A stretch of DNA of 64,000 nt. It comes from Trileptium ribeirensis. Lineage: Eukaryota; Nematoda; Enoplea; Enoplida; Thoracostomopsidae. Below are positions 1 through 12,827 of this stretch, in pieces; positions within the stretch are counted from its first letter, which is position 1; each line of letters begins with the position of its first letter. The stretch spans positions 1-64,000 of the forward strand of contig JASANE010020197.1 in NCBI GenBank assembly GCA_030248225.1, read 5' to 3'. The notes beneath the pieces were generated by a model. The model was not told the origin of the DNA. It did not search any database and was given only the letters and a program-made list of their open reading frames with translations. The translations under genes and the position numbers were made by a program.

Positions 1-650
1 GTAGAAACGCAAAATTTCGGATTGGGCTTTGTCGCAGTTTTACATTTTGACAATTTGGCGGCAGAGATAAAAACTCTGGTAATCCGACTGTGTAGCCTTA
101 GTTCGACCCACGATTATTTTTTGTATCTTCCATATTTATAAATGTGACTGAAACGGATTTATTCGGCAAATTTTTCGGCGTTAGCTGTTTTTATGGGCTA
201 GCATGAGAGAGGGCGGCGGCGGTCATTGGGTTATGGGTGTGTCATCTTAGTTCAATATCGATACTTAAAGAGGGTGGTTGCTTGTTTTTTCATTTTTATA
301 ACTTATTACATGGATTTTTATCGGGGCCGCATGCTTAAATTCAACTGTTCATGTGACATCTCTTGCATTGATAGCTCGTTTGAGGACATGAGATGGATGA
401 GACCCCGAGCTGCGGGTTAGGTCGATAACCTGTGACAAACGGGAAACCAGTATCAGCAACAACATTGTTATGACAATAAACGCTGTAGCGAACTTTAATA
501 ATGCGGACAGCTTAGTAGTGCTGCGTTCACATCAGATCTGCTAGTCACGAAGTACGTACGGCTGCTCTTGGCTGTTCAATTAATATAATCTTTATAAAAT
601 GAGTTATAACTAGTTACTCGTTGAGTATAGGCAATACTGCACTGTTTCAG

Positions 651-844
651 GGCTGCCTGGAGCCGGATTTGATACAGCGGCCGCAGAAATTACTATCGCG
701 AATTGTATATCGACGATGAGGGCGAACGAAAAGCGGCAATCGAAACAAGCCAAGCCTCGCTAGGCGCTGCTTGTGATAGTTTGAAGCTGGAGAGTTTGTG
801 TCGTTTGAAGCATTTTGGCTATTTTGCCGTCATCTCTTGCACAA
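651..844 (+). pseudogene. Broken copy of a candidate host exon (left arm)
   Basis: This corresponds to the intact candidate exon at 17,283-17,096. It has the same flanking acceptor (CTGTTTCAG) and donor (GTGAGT), but carries a 2-base insertion after GCGGCCG and a further 4 extra bases near 826-840. The first indel shifts the frame to an early stop. The net gain of 6 keeps overall length in phase, but the protein between is lost. Confidence 0.45.
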
Positions 845-1467
845 GTGAGTCTTTTTTGTGCATAAAAGTTGCTGAAGTGTTTACTACAGACATTGTGCTG
901 ATCTGTTGACGAAGTGATTAAAAATAGCGCTAAACCAGTGGCAATGTGTTGGAGGGATTAAAAAATCTGATCAGTTAGTACAGACCGGCACTATAGAAAA
1001 CGGCTTGAGGTAGGTTTAGCCCGTCAATTGATGCAGCTTGCAGGAAGTAATTGCACCTACCTAGCTGTCAATAGCCTGATCGATATAGTAGTAAGTTACA
1101 TACCGTTCTTAACTAGTCTACCACTAACTCTGGCTTTTGTGGTTCACTCCATTATATTCTTTGACAATGTGTCTTCATGAGTACACAAACTAGTATTGAA
1201 CGTTGTCAATATTTTTGTTCGTAACATGAATGAATATCAATGGGCCTTCAATCGTGTGACCATAAGTTATAATAATAATACAGTGTCTGAGTTTATAGCC
1301 GAGTAGCGATGGTGAAGACAAACTGTGTTTGTATACATTTTTTATTTGCACACACCGCATATAGTAAGTTAACTATAGCCGTTGTTACTTAAACACTTTT
1401 TCTCGCTCAAATAAATGCACTGCTTTTTAGTTCTAATTTAATTGTTAATTGTAATGTTGGACATTGT

Positions 1468-1791
1468 TTAATTTTTTAAATTAAATTTAATTGTTACTAA
1501 CGCTATATATGCTTTTCTGGGCACTAGAAAATAAGATTTGTACGTTATATTCATCATTGTAACATCGTAACTCCGACGTAATTCATTGAGAGCACGCCCT
1601 GGTTTAACAACAGATCTTTCTTTGTGGGTATAATGTTGTTTGGTGGGCAAAATTTTATTCATTAGCGGTAGCGCACTCAAAACAGCGTTTTGTGTCAAAT
1701 TTTTGGAAGCTGATACAGCTATTTTATTAACCAGAAGTATGCCAATAAATTTTCGTATGTGGTGGTAACACAAATTTTTCGTAACCTGCAT
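1468..1791 (-). CDS. 107-codon ATG frame of unknown function (left arm)
   Basis: It starts at an ATG in a GCC-ATG-C context and ends at TAA. The product is basic, with a C-terminal part VVKPGRALNELRRSYDV followed by TYKSYFLVPRKAY. The mirror copy at 16,149-16,475 has lost one base in the run after LPLMN, which truncates it, so only the left arm keeps the full frame. It could be a terminal exon or a chance frame. No family recognised. Confidence 0.3.
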   Translation of the reverse strand: MQVTKNLCYHHIRKFIGILLVNKIAVSASKNLTQNAVLSALPLMNKILPTKQHYTHKERSVVKPGRALNELRRSYDVTMMNITYKSYFLVPRKAYIALVTIKFNLKN

Positions 1792-2365
1792 GGCGTTCTC
1801 GATTACTAAATTGTTTTTGTTCGATCGATGCGTGATATTATGAGTAACTATAATTGAAAGGTCTACAGTATAGGAGCGCTATTTCGGCGAATGTTTTATC
1901 TAAAACAACAAACTGTTAGTACTGACTGACTCTTCAGCTTAATAAAAATCTTAGCCCATTCTCAACAGCTGGTATTCGTCAAGAAATTACGGCTTATATA
2001 ATTATTATCTGAGAGTACGACAACCAAATTTGACGAGTTCAGGGCTTTGAACACGAACAATTCACCAATTTCATATGTCCATAAGCATAAGACTGTCATC
2101 ACAGGTTATTACAATATTACTTATAGCAAAATCGTCATCTATTTTAAACATTTGACAAATACTTTATTACATGTCTTTTAGTTTTATTATATATAGTATC
2201 GATGGTTTTTTTAGTTTTTTATGAATAAGAAAAATCCCAGGCTCAATGAATATTTTATATAGCTTAAAGGTTAAATATACAAATGATCACCAGGATCATG
2301 GTTTTTTTTATTTATCGCTTGTTTGGGAATTCGCAGTAATGATTTTCGATCTCATATATTATCAT

Positions 2366-3520
2366 CAGGGAATAACCGGAACCGGAACAGTCCATTTAAA
2401 CCGGAGCAGGAACCTGGTCTTCAAAATTTATATATAGTAAAACAGATGATGGAAGAAATGAAGGTATAGTGGATTTAAAATGCATTAAAAATAACTTTTA
2501 CATTAAACTTAATGTATTGCGATGGTATTATTGCCTTGCTGAAACTTTAAAGAGACTGAGGAAGCTAGTAATGTTTATTTATCGATCAAATATGACGGTT
2601 TTTGGACATTCAGAGCAAAAAATGTCTTCCATTGTACACCATTGCGTATACTGCGTCAAATCGAATGTGCTTACAAAGCTTGGAGCGTAGAATACACACT
2701 TTCGCTCTGTCTCCAGTCGCCTCCCTTTACTACGCATACGTTTGTTGCATGTTCTTCTGTAGGAAACTTAAAATTATTGGTTTATATGATTCTAAGAGAA
2801 AATAATAGATAGCATTTAATTTTCTGATCAGTGGTCAGAGACACTGTTTAGGCTAACGTTGGACAAACAGTGCCCGTCAGTTAGATCATAATGATGATAA
2901 CTTTCTAATCAGAATGCTATAAATGAGACACACTGTGATGCTGCTCGTACAGTTTCAATAAAATACAGTTCATTGCCAAGGAAGCAGTTTCTAGCTACGT
3001 TGCAGATAACGTTAGTTTACTTCAATTTATACTGATTTACCAAGTTCACAAGCGCACTGGCGGGTGCATAACGCAATTTATGTTAGCCAAGCATACCCTA
3101 AGCACTTCTGCGTAAGCCATACTATGTTACCGAGTTGGATCGGTTTAATTCAAACGTATCCCACAGACTTCTGGATGTGTAAAATAGCTGCTATAAGCAT
3201 TGACCTGGCTTTGATTTAACAAATTCCTGCAGCTTATTATGAAAAATTCCTGCTCAAATTATGTCCACTACTTACGTTTCTCACGGCAAATTGGTTAGTT
3301 AATCTTTTCTTTTGCTTGGTTGTATTGGAGCTTGATCATTGTATAATATATATTACATATGTTTGGATTACAGGATGAAGCAAAAACGTGGAAAATTTCA
3401 AACAAAATTTTTAAACCGGAATTCCGGTTCCGGTATGGTTTTTGCCCTTTGCCGGAACCGCAACCGGAACACGATTTTCGCCGGAACCGGAACCAGAACC
3501 GGAATTCCGGTTACTCCCTG
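2366..3520 (+). mobile_element. hAT-type MITE, copy 1 (left arm)
   Basis: A 1,155-bp non-autonomous element with terminal inverted repeats CAGGGAATAACCGGAA and (reverse complement of the right end) CAGGGAGTAACCGGAA. Subterminal regions are rich in CCGGAA units; the interior is AT-rich without a transposase. Flanks are ATTATCAT (2,358-2,365) and ATTAGCAT (3,521-3,528), an 8-bp target duplication with one mismatch. The CAGGG terminus and 8-bp duplication are hallmarks of the hAT superfamily. Confidence 0.85.
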
Positions 3521-4139
3521 ATTAGCATAGGATTATAATGGATCTGTCATTACGTGTCAGCCGCCCAACTATTATTCAGCTACTGTTGCTGCATGTTTCT
3601 GTGTCGTTTAGTGTCTATAAAAAGTTAGAAGTTTCACAGTCGATTATGTCATGGCGTTTGTAACCTATGAATTTCGATTTTGCTTCAGGATTTCAATGGC
3701 CTACTTATATAAAATTAATTAGTTGATGCTAACCCAACACTCTCTACGCACCGTCTAGGTGTCTAAACAGTTTAAAAGCAAATGTTTATACATTTCCACA
3801 AAATTTATCTTAAGTCAAACTTTATTGTTTTTGATGATATCGATTCGAACCAATATTATGTCTTATAGCGAGCGTTACAATTTTTATTTTATCGATTTCA
3901 TTATAATTAATCTTATTTTCATTATAAAAATATTATTCATTCATATTTTAGGCAATCGGAGTTCGAGTCATTTCTGACAGTTTGTGTGCTGTTCGCGTTT
4001 GGGACTGGAACGGTTCCGAACCAGTAAGTTCGTTTTTTGTTTGTTTGAAAAAAAAAACCCACTTTCGTAATATTGTGGTGCTTTTACATTTAGATCATAA
4101 GAATTATGCAGAATAAAATAAAATATTTATTTAATCAGA

Positions 4140-4800
4140 ACGTAATGTAACGTAGTGGAGATCGTGTGTTGCAGGGGTGAAAGCTTTTAAATTTCGTCGG
4201 TGTGTGTATGTCTGGTCGGTCATAACTTGGGAACGATTTAACCGATTTACATAATCTTGGGCCCATTAGAATCGGCATACTCGATTTACTCGTGTAGATC
4301 CCTGAGCGTTTTTTATTGTGTCTGGGTCAGGGGTCAAAATATGGGATTTTGTCCCATTTTAGTACCCTTCACGGAAGCAAGGTTATTTTTATCTTAACCT
4401 TCAAATTTTTTATCTGGTTGGTTTTATCTCATAGTAAAAAGATAAATGCCGATGCGATTTTTTTGTGTTTCTATTAAGGCTCCGGTTCTGGAGTTATGGG
4501 TTTTGAGATATGACACCCTCGTGGTTCCTCCACCCAAAAATTCGAAAATTTGATCTGACGTCTGGGAGGCTTAAATGCTTCGCTTGGGGGTTTTCGGACA
4601 TGGGAAACTCATTGCCGGTGTTGGTTTTGCTCTACGACTCATAGTTTCATGGGTACGAGGCATGGCGGCCCCAAGGTTCCTCGATCCAAAATTCCTAATC
4701 TTGTTGTGACGTTATGGGAGGCTTATAGATTCTATTTGGGGGTTTTCAGCCGTGGGAAACTCATTGCCGGTGGACAAAACAAAAATTTCGGTAGTTTTTT
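4140..4800 (+). repeat. Repeat element with internal ~155-bp duplication (left arm)
   Basis: A non-coding segment beginning with a GTATGTCTGGTCGGTCAT stretch and an ACCGATTTACAT motif, of the kind often found in dispersed invertebrate repeats. Two copies of a module run GGGAGGCTTA, GGGGGTTTTC, GGGAAACTCATTGCCGGTG, ending near 4,621 and 4,774. The mirror copy lies at about 13,140-13,800. The open frame across it (4,649-5,053) is probably fortuitous. Confidence 0.5.
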
Positions 4801-5259
4801 GCCGCTCCAGAAAGTACCTGGGGGAACCAAGGGAAGTCGAAATTTGCTGTTCCACGGCGGTACCAACAAGATAAGGTCAAACTACCGGACCTTCACTTCC
4901 CCACATTTGGAGAAGGCAGTTAAAAGGCACAGTACAATGTACATATGTTTGTTTGTTGATTATAGGTCGCTAAGTATAAGCTGTCGGACAGCGAAACAAT
5001 TCAGTTTACTCGAAAACTGGCCCAACTCGAACGGCTTACTCGACAGGCGATGAAAGCTGTCGATGTGTTCGTTTACGATCAGCATGCTAGTGTTGCTAAA
5101 CAATTGCTAACCGTAAGCTGCTGGTTGTTTATCACCTGTTGCGGAGAAAATGAAAGCAAACTCCTCCGCGAGCAGTAATTACTCGGGGCTTTGCTGTTCA
5201 GTTGCTATACGTGAATTATATTTTGCGAACGCATTATTTGCTTTTATTTCCGACCGTGG

Positions 5260-6780
5260 CTGTATGTAAAATTCCAATTTTAGTGAATAGTAATAAATAA
5301 ATTCTTGTTGAGGGTGACGGTGCTGTTCTACCAGCCCACGACAGATCGGTCCCAGGATTTGCAAACGCCGCCTGCTGGGCGTTTCCAAGATGGATGGGAT
5401 GTTGACAACAAAACAAGTTTGGGCAAGCGTTCTTCACCGCCCGAACCATTGCAATTTACGCTCATTGATCACGTTTCGTGGAGGTTTACCATTTTGAAAA
5501 CGGGTTCGCATTACAGAGACTGGAATATGATCGCGATACCCAATGCGAAGACACGAACGCCTGCACTTGTGTTCGCATACGCCGAGTTTCCGTAATTATT
5601 TTTCTGCAATTAACTGCCATGTGTCGCAACCATGCGGCAAGATGCTACGGTTACAAGCAACAAAAACGTGAGCTTTCGTTTTAATTATATCGTCGTGGCG
5701 TTTCCACAATTTGTAGTGTAACAGATTGAACGCTAACTAAGCTTTACTAATGCGGCAATTAATGTATGGGCATGGGGCGTCACGACCGTTTGGCTCCCTA
5801 GGTATTTAAAGTTATTGACATTTTCAACAATATTATCATTTGGTACATTATAGCGACAACACTAGTTTCGTTTTCGGAACGTGGATATTGAGTCCGACAC
5901 GCTTCGCGATTGGAGCAACAGCAACCAGAATGCGTTGCATAGACGCCTTTGCTCCGATATTAAAGCAATATCATCCACTAACTCCAGATCGTATCAACGT
6001 GTATTCCACAGATAAAGCTTGACGAATTCGTCATTGTTATCAGAAGCGTTTTTCGGAACCCAATTGATGACACAGTTAAATAAAGTTGCCGATAGAAAGA
6101 AACCTTGGTTAACACCCGATTTTATAGCGAAAGGCTCCAAGATTTCGTTATAAAACCCGCATTTTGCTCGACGCGTGTCTGTACATACACCGTAAAGACC
6201 AACATATTTTTCAGGGATACCGGTTTTTGACGCAACTCGTCGTCTATATCGCCTAATCGACGTACGATCACTCGTTAAAATAAGGCACATTTCTATTGCT
6301 TTGCAATACATTCGTAATGCCAAAAAAGCTAAAAAACGTAATCTTTGCAACAACGGATTCGCTACGGCTTTAAATGCAACAGGTAGACCACTTTCGCCTT
6401 GCGCTTTCCATAGGTTAAGTCCCAATCGCTTTTTAAGTCCCTCCATAGTAGGAAGACCAACCTCAGTCTCAATAAATTCATCAGAAAGATGAAAACCCAC
6501 GGTGTTGACAGTGTCGTGATTCAAGAGATTGTCAAAGTGTGATACCCAAACGGTAATTTTGTCGGACACGGGGACGTCGTTCGCTGCTTTAAATACATCG
6601 CTATGTCTAATGCATTTAAGATGCGATACAGTGCTCTGCTGTCATGAGACGCATTTGCACGCTCTACATCAGCAGCAATGTTATCCCAGCAATTCATCAT
6701 GGCACGAATTAGCGCAGAACGTTCGTTAATAAGATTTTGTAATTCGGTGCTAGTGCAGTGTTTTTATATACTTTCAACGG
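5260..6780 (-). pseudogene. LINE-B (second RTE-like element), left copy
   Basis: A 191-residue frame (6,569-5,994) covers the endonuclease-RT linker (ETEVGLPTMEGLKK), a TGIPEKYVGLY block and a GVNQGFFLSATLFN block typical of RT. On the same strand the NNFKYLGSQ thumb motif follows near 5,805, and a short basic, tryptophan-containing C-terminal piece near 5,380. The RT palm motif between is decayed. It lies downstream of LINE-A in the same orientation, so the two are adjacent or nested. This arm keeps the longer open frame; the right copy is frameshifted in the GVNQG block. Confidence 0.75.
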
Positions 6781-6873
6781 TTTTAACAGCTCATTAAAAA
6801 TGTCGGTAAAATAGCAGCAGATATGCCCGACCGTTGGTTTTTGACGTACTTATTTATAAGAAGATTGTTAATA

Positions 6874-9300
6874 TTACGCGCAACCGCACAAACCAGGTCG
6901 TTTTAGTGTTGCAACACCAAAACGAGACGAACGTTTAACCATAGGAACCGTCGCTGTTGTACATCGAACATATATACTTGACCACACGGCTGTGGGGTGT
7001 TTGCCAACCATAAATTCCCCGCTTTCATTCTGCATAAGCTGCTGCGATTGGAGCGGTTTCAATAAACGGGTTCTTACGCCACTTCGCCCATGGGATGTCG
7101 CCGCACTTCGATTCCATATCTTGTATGGCAGATCGTTGCCAAGTGATGGAGCGTCGTTCCGTGGCCGTTTATTCCATTTGCGGCACTGCTGCCTGATAGT
7201 GGTCTTTTCGGGCTTAAAATTCTCGTCCTTGCGTAACAGATGCCTCAGCCAAATTAAACGATGACGGTAGCAAGCATTAACAATATCGTTTTTCAAGCCG
7301 CTCGGCGATAAACTTCTGTTGCGAGAACTCGATCAAGTCGTGTTAGTCCCAGCGATAAGCCCCAGCGCAGTAGTCTTTAAACGCCTGGATGGACCCAACA
7401 TCGTAGTAGTCGGCATAGCCCAAGTCTCGCAGCCATATAGTAGTATCGCACGAATTCTACTGTTTCGCCTTGGTTTTGGCATTAACGTTTGGGGTTCACC
7501 AGAATCTTTTATCAACAGATCCAAAAACTGCAGAGGCCTTTGATATTCAGCTTGCTATGTCGGCTTTACCATCACCGTCAGCGGTTATAATGGATCCCAG
7601 GTATACGAATTTATTTACATGCTCCACCTGTTCGCCTTTTAGCAAGATGGGCGGCTCGCTTTGAGGACAGCATTGAGTAATTTTAGTTTTCTGTACGTTG
7701 ATGCGCAGGCGAACGCGGGAATCCTGTTCCTGCAGAGAGGTTAGCATAACTTGTATCTGCACTCTCTGGTGCAGCTAGCAAGGCTTCGTCATCAGCGTCT
7801 CTCAGACCTTCTAACCTTTCTCCGTCGGGAGAAAAGGCAACTCATCGGTTGTTGGAAGTGGTACATTTGAGAGCCCAGTCTGTCACGGAATTTCTCAATA
7901 AAATAGCTGACAGAAATGCCCCTTGGTCTACACATGTTACTAGTTCGCCTGACATGCTGCCTTATGCACGTACCCGACTTAGCGTTTTCTCGTATAGAAT
8001 CTTTACAAATAGATATTATGTGAGTAGCAACACCATCTATTTCCATAATGCTGTATAGACTTTTGCCATCTACGAAGACGAATGCAGCCATGAAATAACA
8101 AATAGTCACTGTCCATGGCTGGGCGCAGATCTGCGTGCCGAAGTTGAAGCACCTGTCGCAGAGCAGATATTTGCCCAATGCAGCTCCTGCGAGGTTTAAA
8201 CCAGCCTGGTTTTCAAACGTGAAGCTTTTACGATGGCTCCAAAATCGATTTCCAGACGTACTACGTCAAAGATCTTCAATATAACTGGTAGTCAGGGAAA
8301 TTTCGAGGTAATTCACCGCAATCACTATTGTCACACTTTTTGAAGAAAGGGACGAGTACGTCGGTATGCCAATCTGACGGGATTTTGCAAGATGAACAAA
8401 TAGCGTTGAATAGATGCTGCAGACACGTAGCGATAACATCATCTCCTGTTTTAAAAAATATCTCCGAAAATGTCACCTCCTGGAGGCTTTCATGGCAAGC
8501 GTGATCTCATCTTAGCTTGATGCTACCATCTGATCGTTGTCGCCGTAATAGTCATGCCATCAAAGTTCCTGTGGCTGTACTGGGTTTAATGGAGGCGCTA
8601 TATCCAACGGATTTTGAAAGTGGCCTAACCGTCGATTTAGTCGTCAACTCAGATCGGAATAATTACACCATCGCTATCACGAATTGTGTCAGATATTATA
8701 CAGAGGTCGCTCAGTCAGTTGATGAATAGTACTGAGTAGTGTGGCATAGTTTCCAGCAACTTAGTTTCGATCAAATTCGACAGCTACGCATTTCCAGTAT
8801 GTATTGTCATGTTCCTTAAATTTGGCGTTCAAGATCTCCCAGATTGACTTTGTCGGGGCACCAGAATTTAGCTAGGTTCCAAACGCAAGCTTATCATATG
8901 ACACCCAACGAACTTGCTTTTTACCGCTTGACCGTAAATTTGGCGCATTCTTGTTGCAGCGCTGCTCTAGTGTGGCATTATTTTTCATTCGCATCAGCAG
9001 TCTGCGAAAATCGGTTTGCCAGGGACAGTTGAAACTCACGACGGTATTGTGACATCACGACAATGTCGACGCGAGGCTTCTAAACAATCTGTTGTCGTTT
9101 TATAGCTAATTTGACTCGAAAAGTCAGGACAAGCATAGCGTGGTCTGTAGGTAGTGTGTTACCTCAGTAACTACGACTAACGCTTGCACACGTTTTCAAC
9201 CGCTTTGATAGCAGAATATGGTATATTTGATTTCGAGTTACATTTCCTGGAGCACGCCTTGTTTCCAGGTGCCGAATACGATGTTTAAAACTTTGTTCAC
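6874..9300 (-). pseudogene. LINE-A (RTE-like), left copy: endonuclease end to RT C-terminus
   Basis: This is a decayed non-LTR retrotransposon polyprotein. Endonuclease remnants and linker lie in the spacer (about 9,300-8,700). RT palm pieces follow at 8,476-7,790, then the thumb region with a YLGSI motif near 7,600, the GCETWA motif near 7,420, and the C-terminal RLIWLRHLLRK helix near 7,250. The final frame ends at a stop at 6,874. The frame is broken by many indels; the copy at 9,478-10,020 is more intact in the RT core. It looks 5'-damaged and inactive. RTE-like assignment rests on the C-terminal GCETW and RWLGH-type motifs; another LINE clade is possible. Confidence 0.75.
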
Positions 9301-9342
9301 CGTGAATAATTGGAATGTTTCTGACATATACATCTGTTTGCT
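8612..9342. other. Spacer at the centre of the palindrome
   Basis: These 731 bases have no inverted partner. On the minus strand they read as the upstream part of LINE-A: a decayed endonuclease start (an FGTW motif near 9,270), the endonuclease end motif TDHAM near 9,150, then a linker with an NRF motif near 9,015. Several stops interrupt the frame. The left-arm RT follows directly in the same direction, so the spacer belongs to the left-arm LINE copy and the right-arm copy lacks this part. Confidence 0.75.
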
Positions 9343-9399
9343 TCCGTTGGATATAGCGCCTCCATTAAACCCAGTACAGCCACAGGAACTTTGATGGCA

Positions 9400-11040
9400 T
9401 GACTATTACGGCGACAACGATCAGATGGTAGCATCAAGCTAAGATGAGATCACGCTTGCCATGAAAGCCTCCAGGAGGTGACATTTTCGGAGATATTTTT
9501 TAAAACAGGAGATGATGTTATCGCTACGTGTCTGCAGCATCTATTCAACGCTATTTGTTCATCTTGCAAAATCCCGTCAGATTGGCATACCGACGTACTC
9601 GTCCCTTTCTTCAAAAAGTGTGACAATAGTGAGTGCGCGAATTACCTCGAAATTTCCCTACTACCAGTTATATTGAAGATCTTTGACGTAGTCGTCGGAA
9701 ATCGATTTTGGAGCCATCGTAAAAGCTTCACGTTTGAAAACCAGGCTGGTTTAAACCTCGCAGGAGCTGCATTGGGCAAATATCTGCTCTGCGACAGGTG
9801 CTTCAACTTCGGCACGAGTATCTGCGCCCAGCCAACTGCAGTGACATTTGTTGATTTCATGGCTGCATTCGTCTCCGTAGATGGCAAAAGTCTATACAGC
9901 ATTATGGAAATAGATGGTGTTCCTACTCACATAATATCTATTGTAAAGATTCTGTACGAGAAAACGCTAAGTCGGGTACGTGCATAAGGCAGCATGTCAG
10001 GCGAACTAGTAACATGTGTAAGACAAGGGGCAGTTCTGTCAGCTATTTTATTCAATTCCGTGACAGACTGGGCTCTCAAATGTACCACTTCCAACAACCG
10101 ATGAGCTGCCTTTTCTCCCGACGGAGAAAGGGTAAGAGGTCTAGAATACGCTGATGACGAAGCCTTACTAGCTGCACCAGAGAGTGAGATACAAGTTATG
10201 CTAACCTCTCTGCAGGAAAAGGATTCCCGCGTTCGCCTGCGCATCAACGTACAGAAAACTAAAATTATCAATGCTGCCTTCAAAGCGAGCCGCCCATCTT
10301 GCTAAAAGGCGAACAGGTGGAGCATGTAAATAAATTCGTATACCTGGGATCGATTATAACCGCTGACGGTGATGGTAAAGCCGACATAGCAAACTGAATA
10401 TCAAAGGCCTCTGCAGTTTTTGGATCTGTTGATAAAAGATTCTGGTGAAACCCAAACGTTAATGCCAAAACCAAGGCGAAACAGTAGAATTCGTGCGATA
10501 CTACTATATGGCTGCGAGACTTGGGCTATGCCAACTACTGATGTTGGGTCCATCCAGGCGTTTAAAGACTACTGCGTGGGGCTTATCGCTGGACTAACAC
10601 GACTTGATCGAGTTCTCGCAACAGAAGTTTATCGCCGAGCGGCTTGAAAAACGATATTGTTAATGCTTGCTACCGTCATCGTTTAATTTGGCTGAGGCAT
10701 CTGTTACGCAAGGACGAGAATTGTAAGCCGAAAAGACCACTTCTGGCAGCAGTGCCGCAATGGAATAAACGGCCACGGAACGACGCTCCATCACTTGGCA
10801 ACGATCTGCCATACAAGATATGGAATCGAAGTGCGGCGACATCCCATGGGCGAAGTGGCGTAAGAACCCGTTTATAGAAACCGCTCCATTGGCAGCAGCT
10901 TATGCAGAATGAAAGCGGGGAATTTATGGTTGGCAACACCCCACAGCCGTGTGGTCAAGTATATATGTTCGATGTACAACAGCGACGGTTCCTATGGTTA
11001 AACGTTCGTCTCGTTTTGGTGTTGCAACACTAAAACGACC
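9400..11040 (+). pseudogene. LINE-A (RTE-like), right copy
   Basis: Mirror copy of the left LINE-A, missing the endonuclease side because the palindrome border lies upstream. The frame at 9,478-9,987 shows RT blocks in order: KKCDNSECANY, EISLLPVILKIFD, the QAG block, the VDFMAAFVSVD palm block (first catalytic Asp) and the YEKTLSRVRA block. The LEYADDEALL motif (YADD, the catalytic Asp pair) is readable near 10,145 in another frame, so frameshifts separate the palm motifs. GCETWA lies near 10,515 and RLIWLRHLLRK near 10,690. Frameshifts and stops make it inactive. Confidence 0.8.
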
Positions 11041-11164
11041 TGGTTTGTGCGGTTGCGCGTAATATTAACAATCTTCTTATAAATAAGTACGTCAAAAACC
11101 AACGGTCGGGCATATCTGCTGCTATTTTACCGACATTTTTAATGAGCTGTTAAAACCGTTGAAA

Positions 11165-12690
11165 GTATATAAAAACACTGCACTAGCACCGAATTACAAA
11201 ATCTTATTAACGAACGTTCTGCGCTAATTCGTGCCATGATGAATTGCTGGGATAACATTGCTGCTGATGTAGAGCGTGCAAATGCGTCTCATGACAGCAG
11301 AGCACTGTATCGCATCTTAAATGCATTAGACATAGCGATGTATTTAAAGCAGCGAACGACGTCCCCGTGTCCGACAAAATTACAGTTTGGGTATCACACT
11401 TTGACATTCTCTTGAATCACGACACTGTCAACACCGTGGGTTTTCATCTTTCTGATGAATTTATTGAGACTGAGGTTGGTCTTCCTACTATGGAGGGACT
11501 TAAAAAGCGATTCGAGATCTTAACCTATGGAAAGCGCAAGGCGAAAGTGGTCTACCTGTTGCATTTAAAGCCGTAGCGAATCCGTTGTTGCAAAGATTAC
11601 GTTTTTTAGCTTTTTTGGCATTACGAATGTATTGCAAAGCAATAGAAATGTGCCTTATTTTAACGAGTGATCGTACGTCGATTAGGCGATATAGACGACG
11701 AGTTGCGTCAAAAACCGGTATCCCTGAAAAATATGTTGGTCTTTACGGTGTATGTACAGACACGCGTCGAGCAAAATGCGGGTTTTATAACGAAATCTTG
11801 GAGCCTTTCGCTATAAAATCGGGTGTTAACCAAGGTTTCTTTTATCGGCAACTCTTATTTAACTGTGTCATCAATTGGGTTCCGAAAAAACGCTTCTGAT
11901 AACAATGACGAATTCGTCAAGCTTTATCTGTGGAATACACGTTGATACGATCTGGAGTTAGTGGATGATATTGCTTTAATATCGGAGCAAAGGCGTCTAT
12001 GCAACGCATTCTGGTTGCTGTTGCTCCAATCGCGAAGCGTGTCGGACTCAATATCCACGTTCCGAAAACGAAACTAGTGTTGTCGCTATAATGTACCAAA
12101 TGATAATATTGTTGAAAATGTCAATAACTTTAAATACCTAGGGAGCCAAACGGTCGTGACGCCCCATGCCCATACATTAATTGCCGCATTAGTAAAGCTT
12201 AGTTAGCGTTCAATCTGTTACACTACAAATTGTGGAAACGCCACGACGATATAATTAAAACGAAAGCTCACGTTTTTGTTGCTTGTAACCGTAGCATCTT
12301 GCCGCATGGTTGCGACACATGGCAGTTAATTGCAGAAAAATAATTACGGAAACTCGGCGTATGCGAACACAAGTGCAGGCGTTCGTGTCTTCGCATTGGG
12401 TATCGCGATCATATTCCAGTCTCTGTAATGCGAACCCGTTTTCAAAATGGTAAACCTCCACGAAACGTGATCAATGAGCGTAAATTGCAATGGTTCGGGC
12501 GGTGAAGAACGCTTACCCAAACTTGTTTTGTTGTCAACATCCCATCCATCTTGGAAACGCCCAGCAGGCGGCGTTTGCAAATCCTGGGACCGATCTGTCG
12601 TGGGCTGGTAGAACAGCACCGTCACCCTCAACAAGAATTTATTTATTACTATTCACTAAAATTGGAATTTTACATACAGCCACGGTCGGA
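11165..12690 (+). pseudogene. LINE-B, right copy
   Basis: Mirror of 5,260-6,780. The region 11,200-11,340 reads, with a frameshift, as the conserved RANASHDSRALYRILNAL linker segment of such LINEs, and 11,367-11,899 continues through the linker into the RT block. Two compensating single-base indels near 11,840-11,862 scramble the LSATLFN motif that is intact on the left. The YLGSQ motif lies near 12,140 and the basic C-terminal piece near 12,560. Inactive. Confidence 0.72.
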
Positions 12691-12827
12691 AATAAAAGCA
12701 AATAATGCGTTCGCAAAATATAATTCACGTATAGCAACTGAACAGCAAAGCCCCGAGTAATTACTGCTCGCGGAGGAGTTTGCTTTCATTTTTCTCCGCA
12801 ACAGGTGATAAACAACCAGCAGCTTAC

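Larger units (their letters stand above)
1..8611 (+). repeat. Left arm of giant inverted repeat
   Basis: This arm is the reverse complement of 9,343-17,937; paired positions sum to about 17,938-17,954 throughout. It matches from window base 1 (the reverse complement of the bases ending at 17,937) to 8,611, where identity stops abruptly. Differences are scattered substitutions and indels of 1-4 bases, so the arms are similar but not identical. The outer end is not seen because the window starts inside the repeat. The arm contains two LINE remnants, one hAT-type MITE and exon-like fragments. A true segmental inverted duplication and an assembly or amplification chimera both remain possible. Confidence 0.95.

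Noticed and set aside
2469..2805. Frames inside the MITE copies (also 14,419-15,471, 26,450-26,758, 38,453-38,788, 39,692-39,982)
   Set aside because: They shift between copies, show no transposase motif, and begin and end in non-coding MITE sequence.
4649..5053. 134-codon plus-strand frame in the left arm
   Set aside because: It spans a repeat element with an internal duplication; in the right arm the frame length differs because of indels, and no domain is seen.
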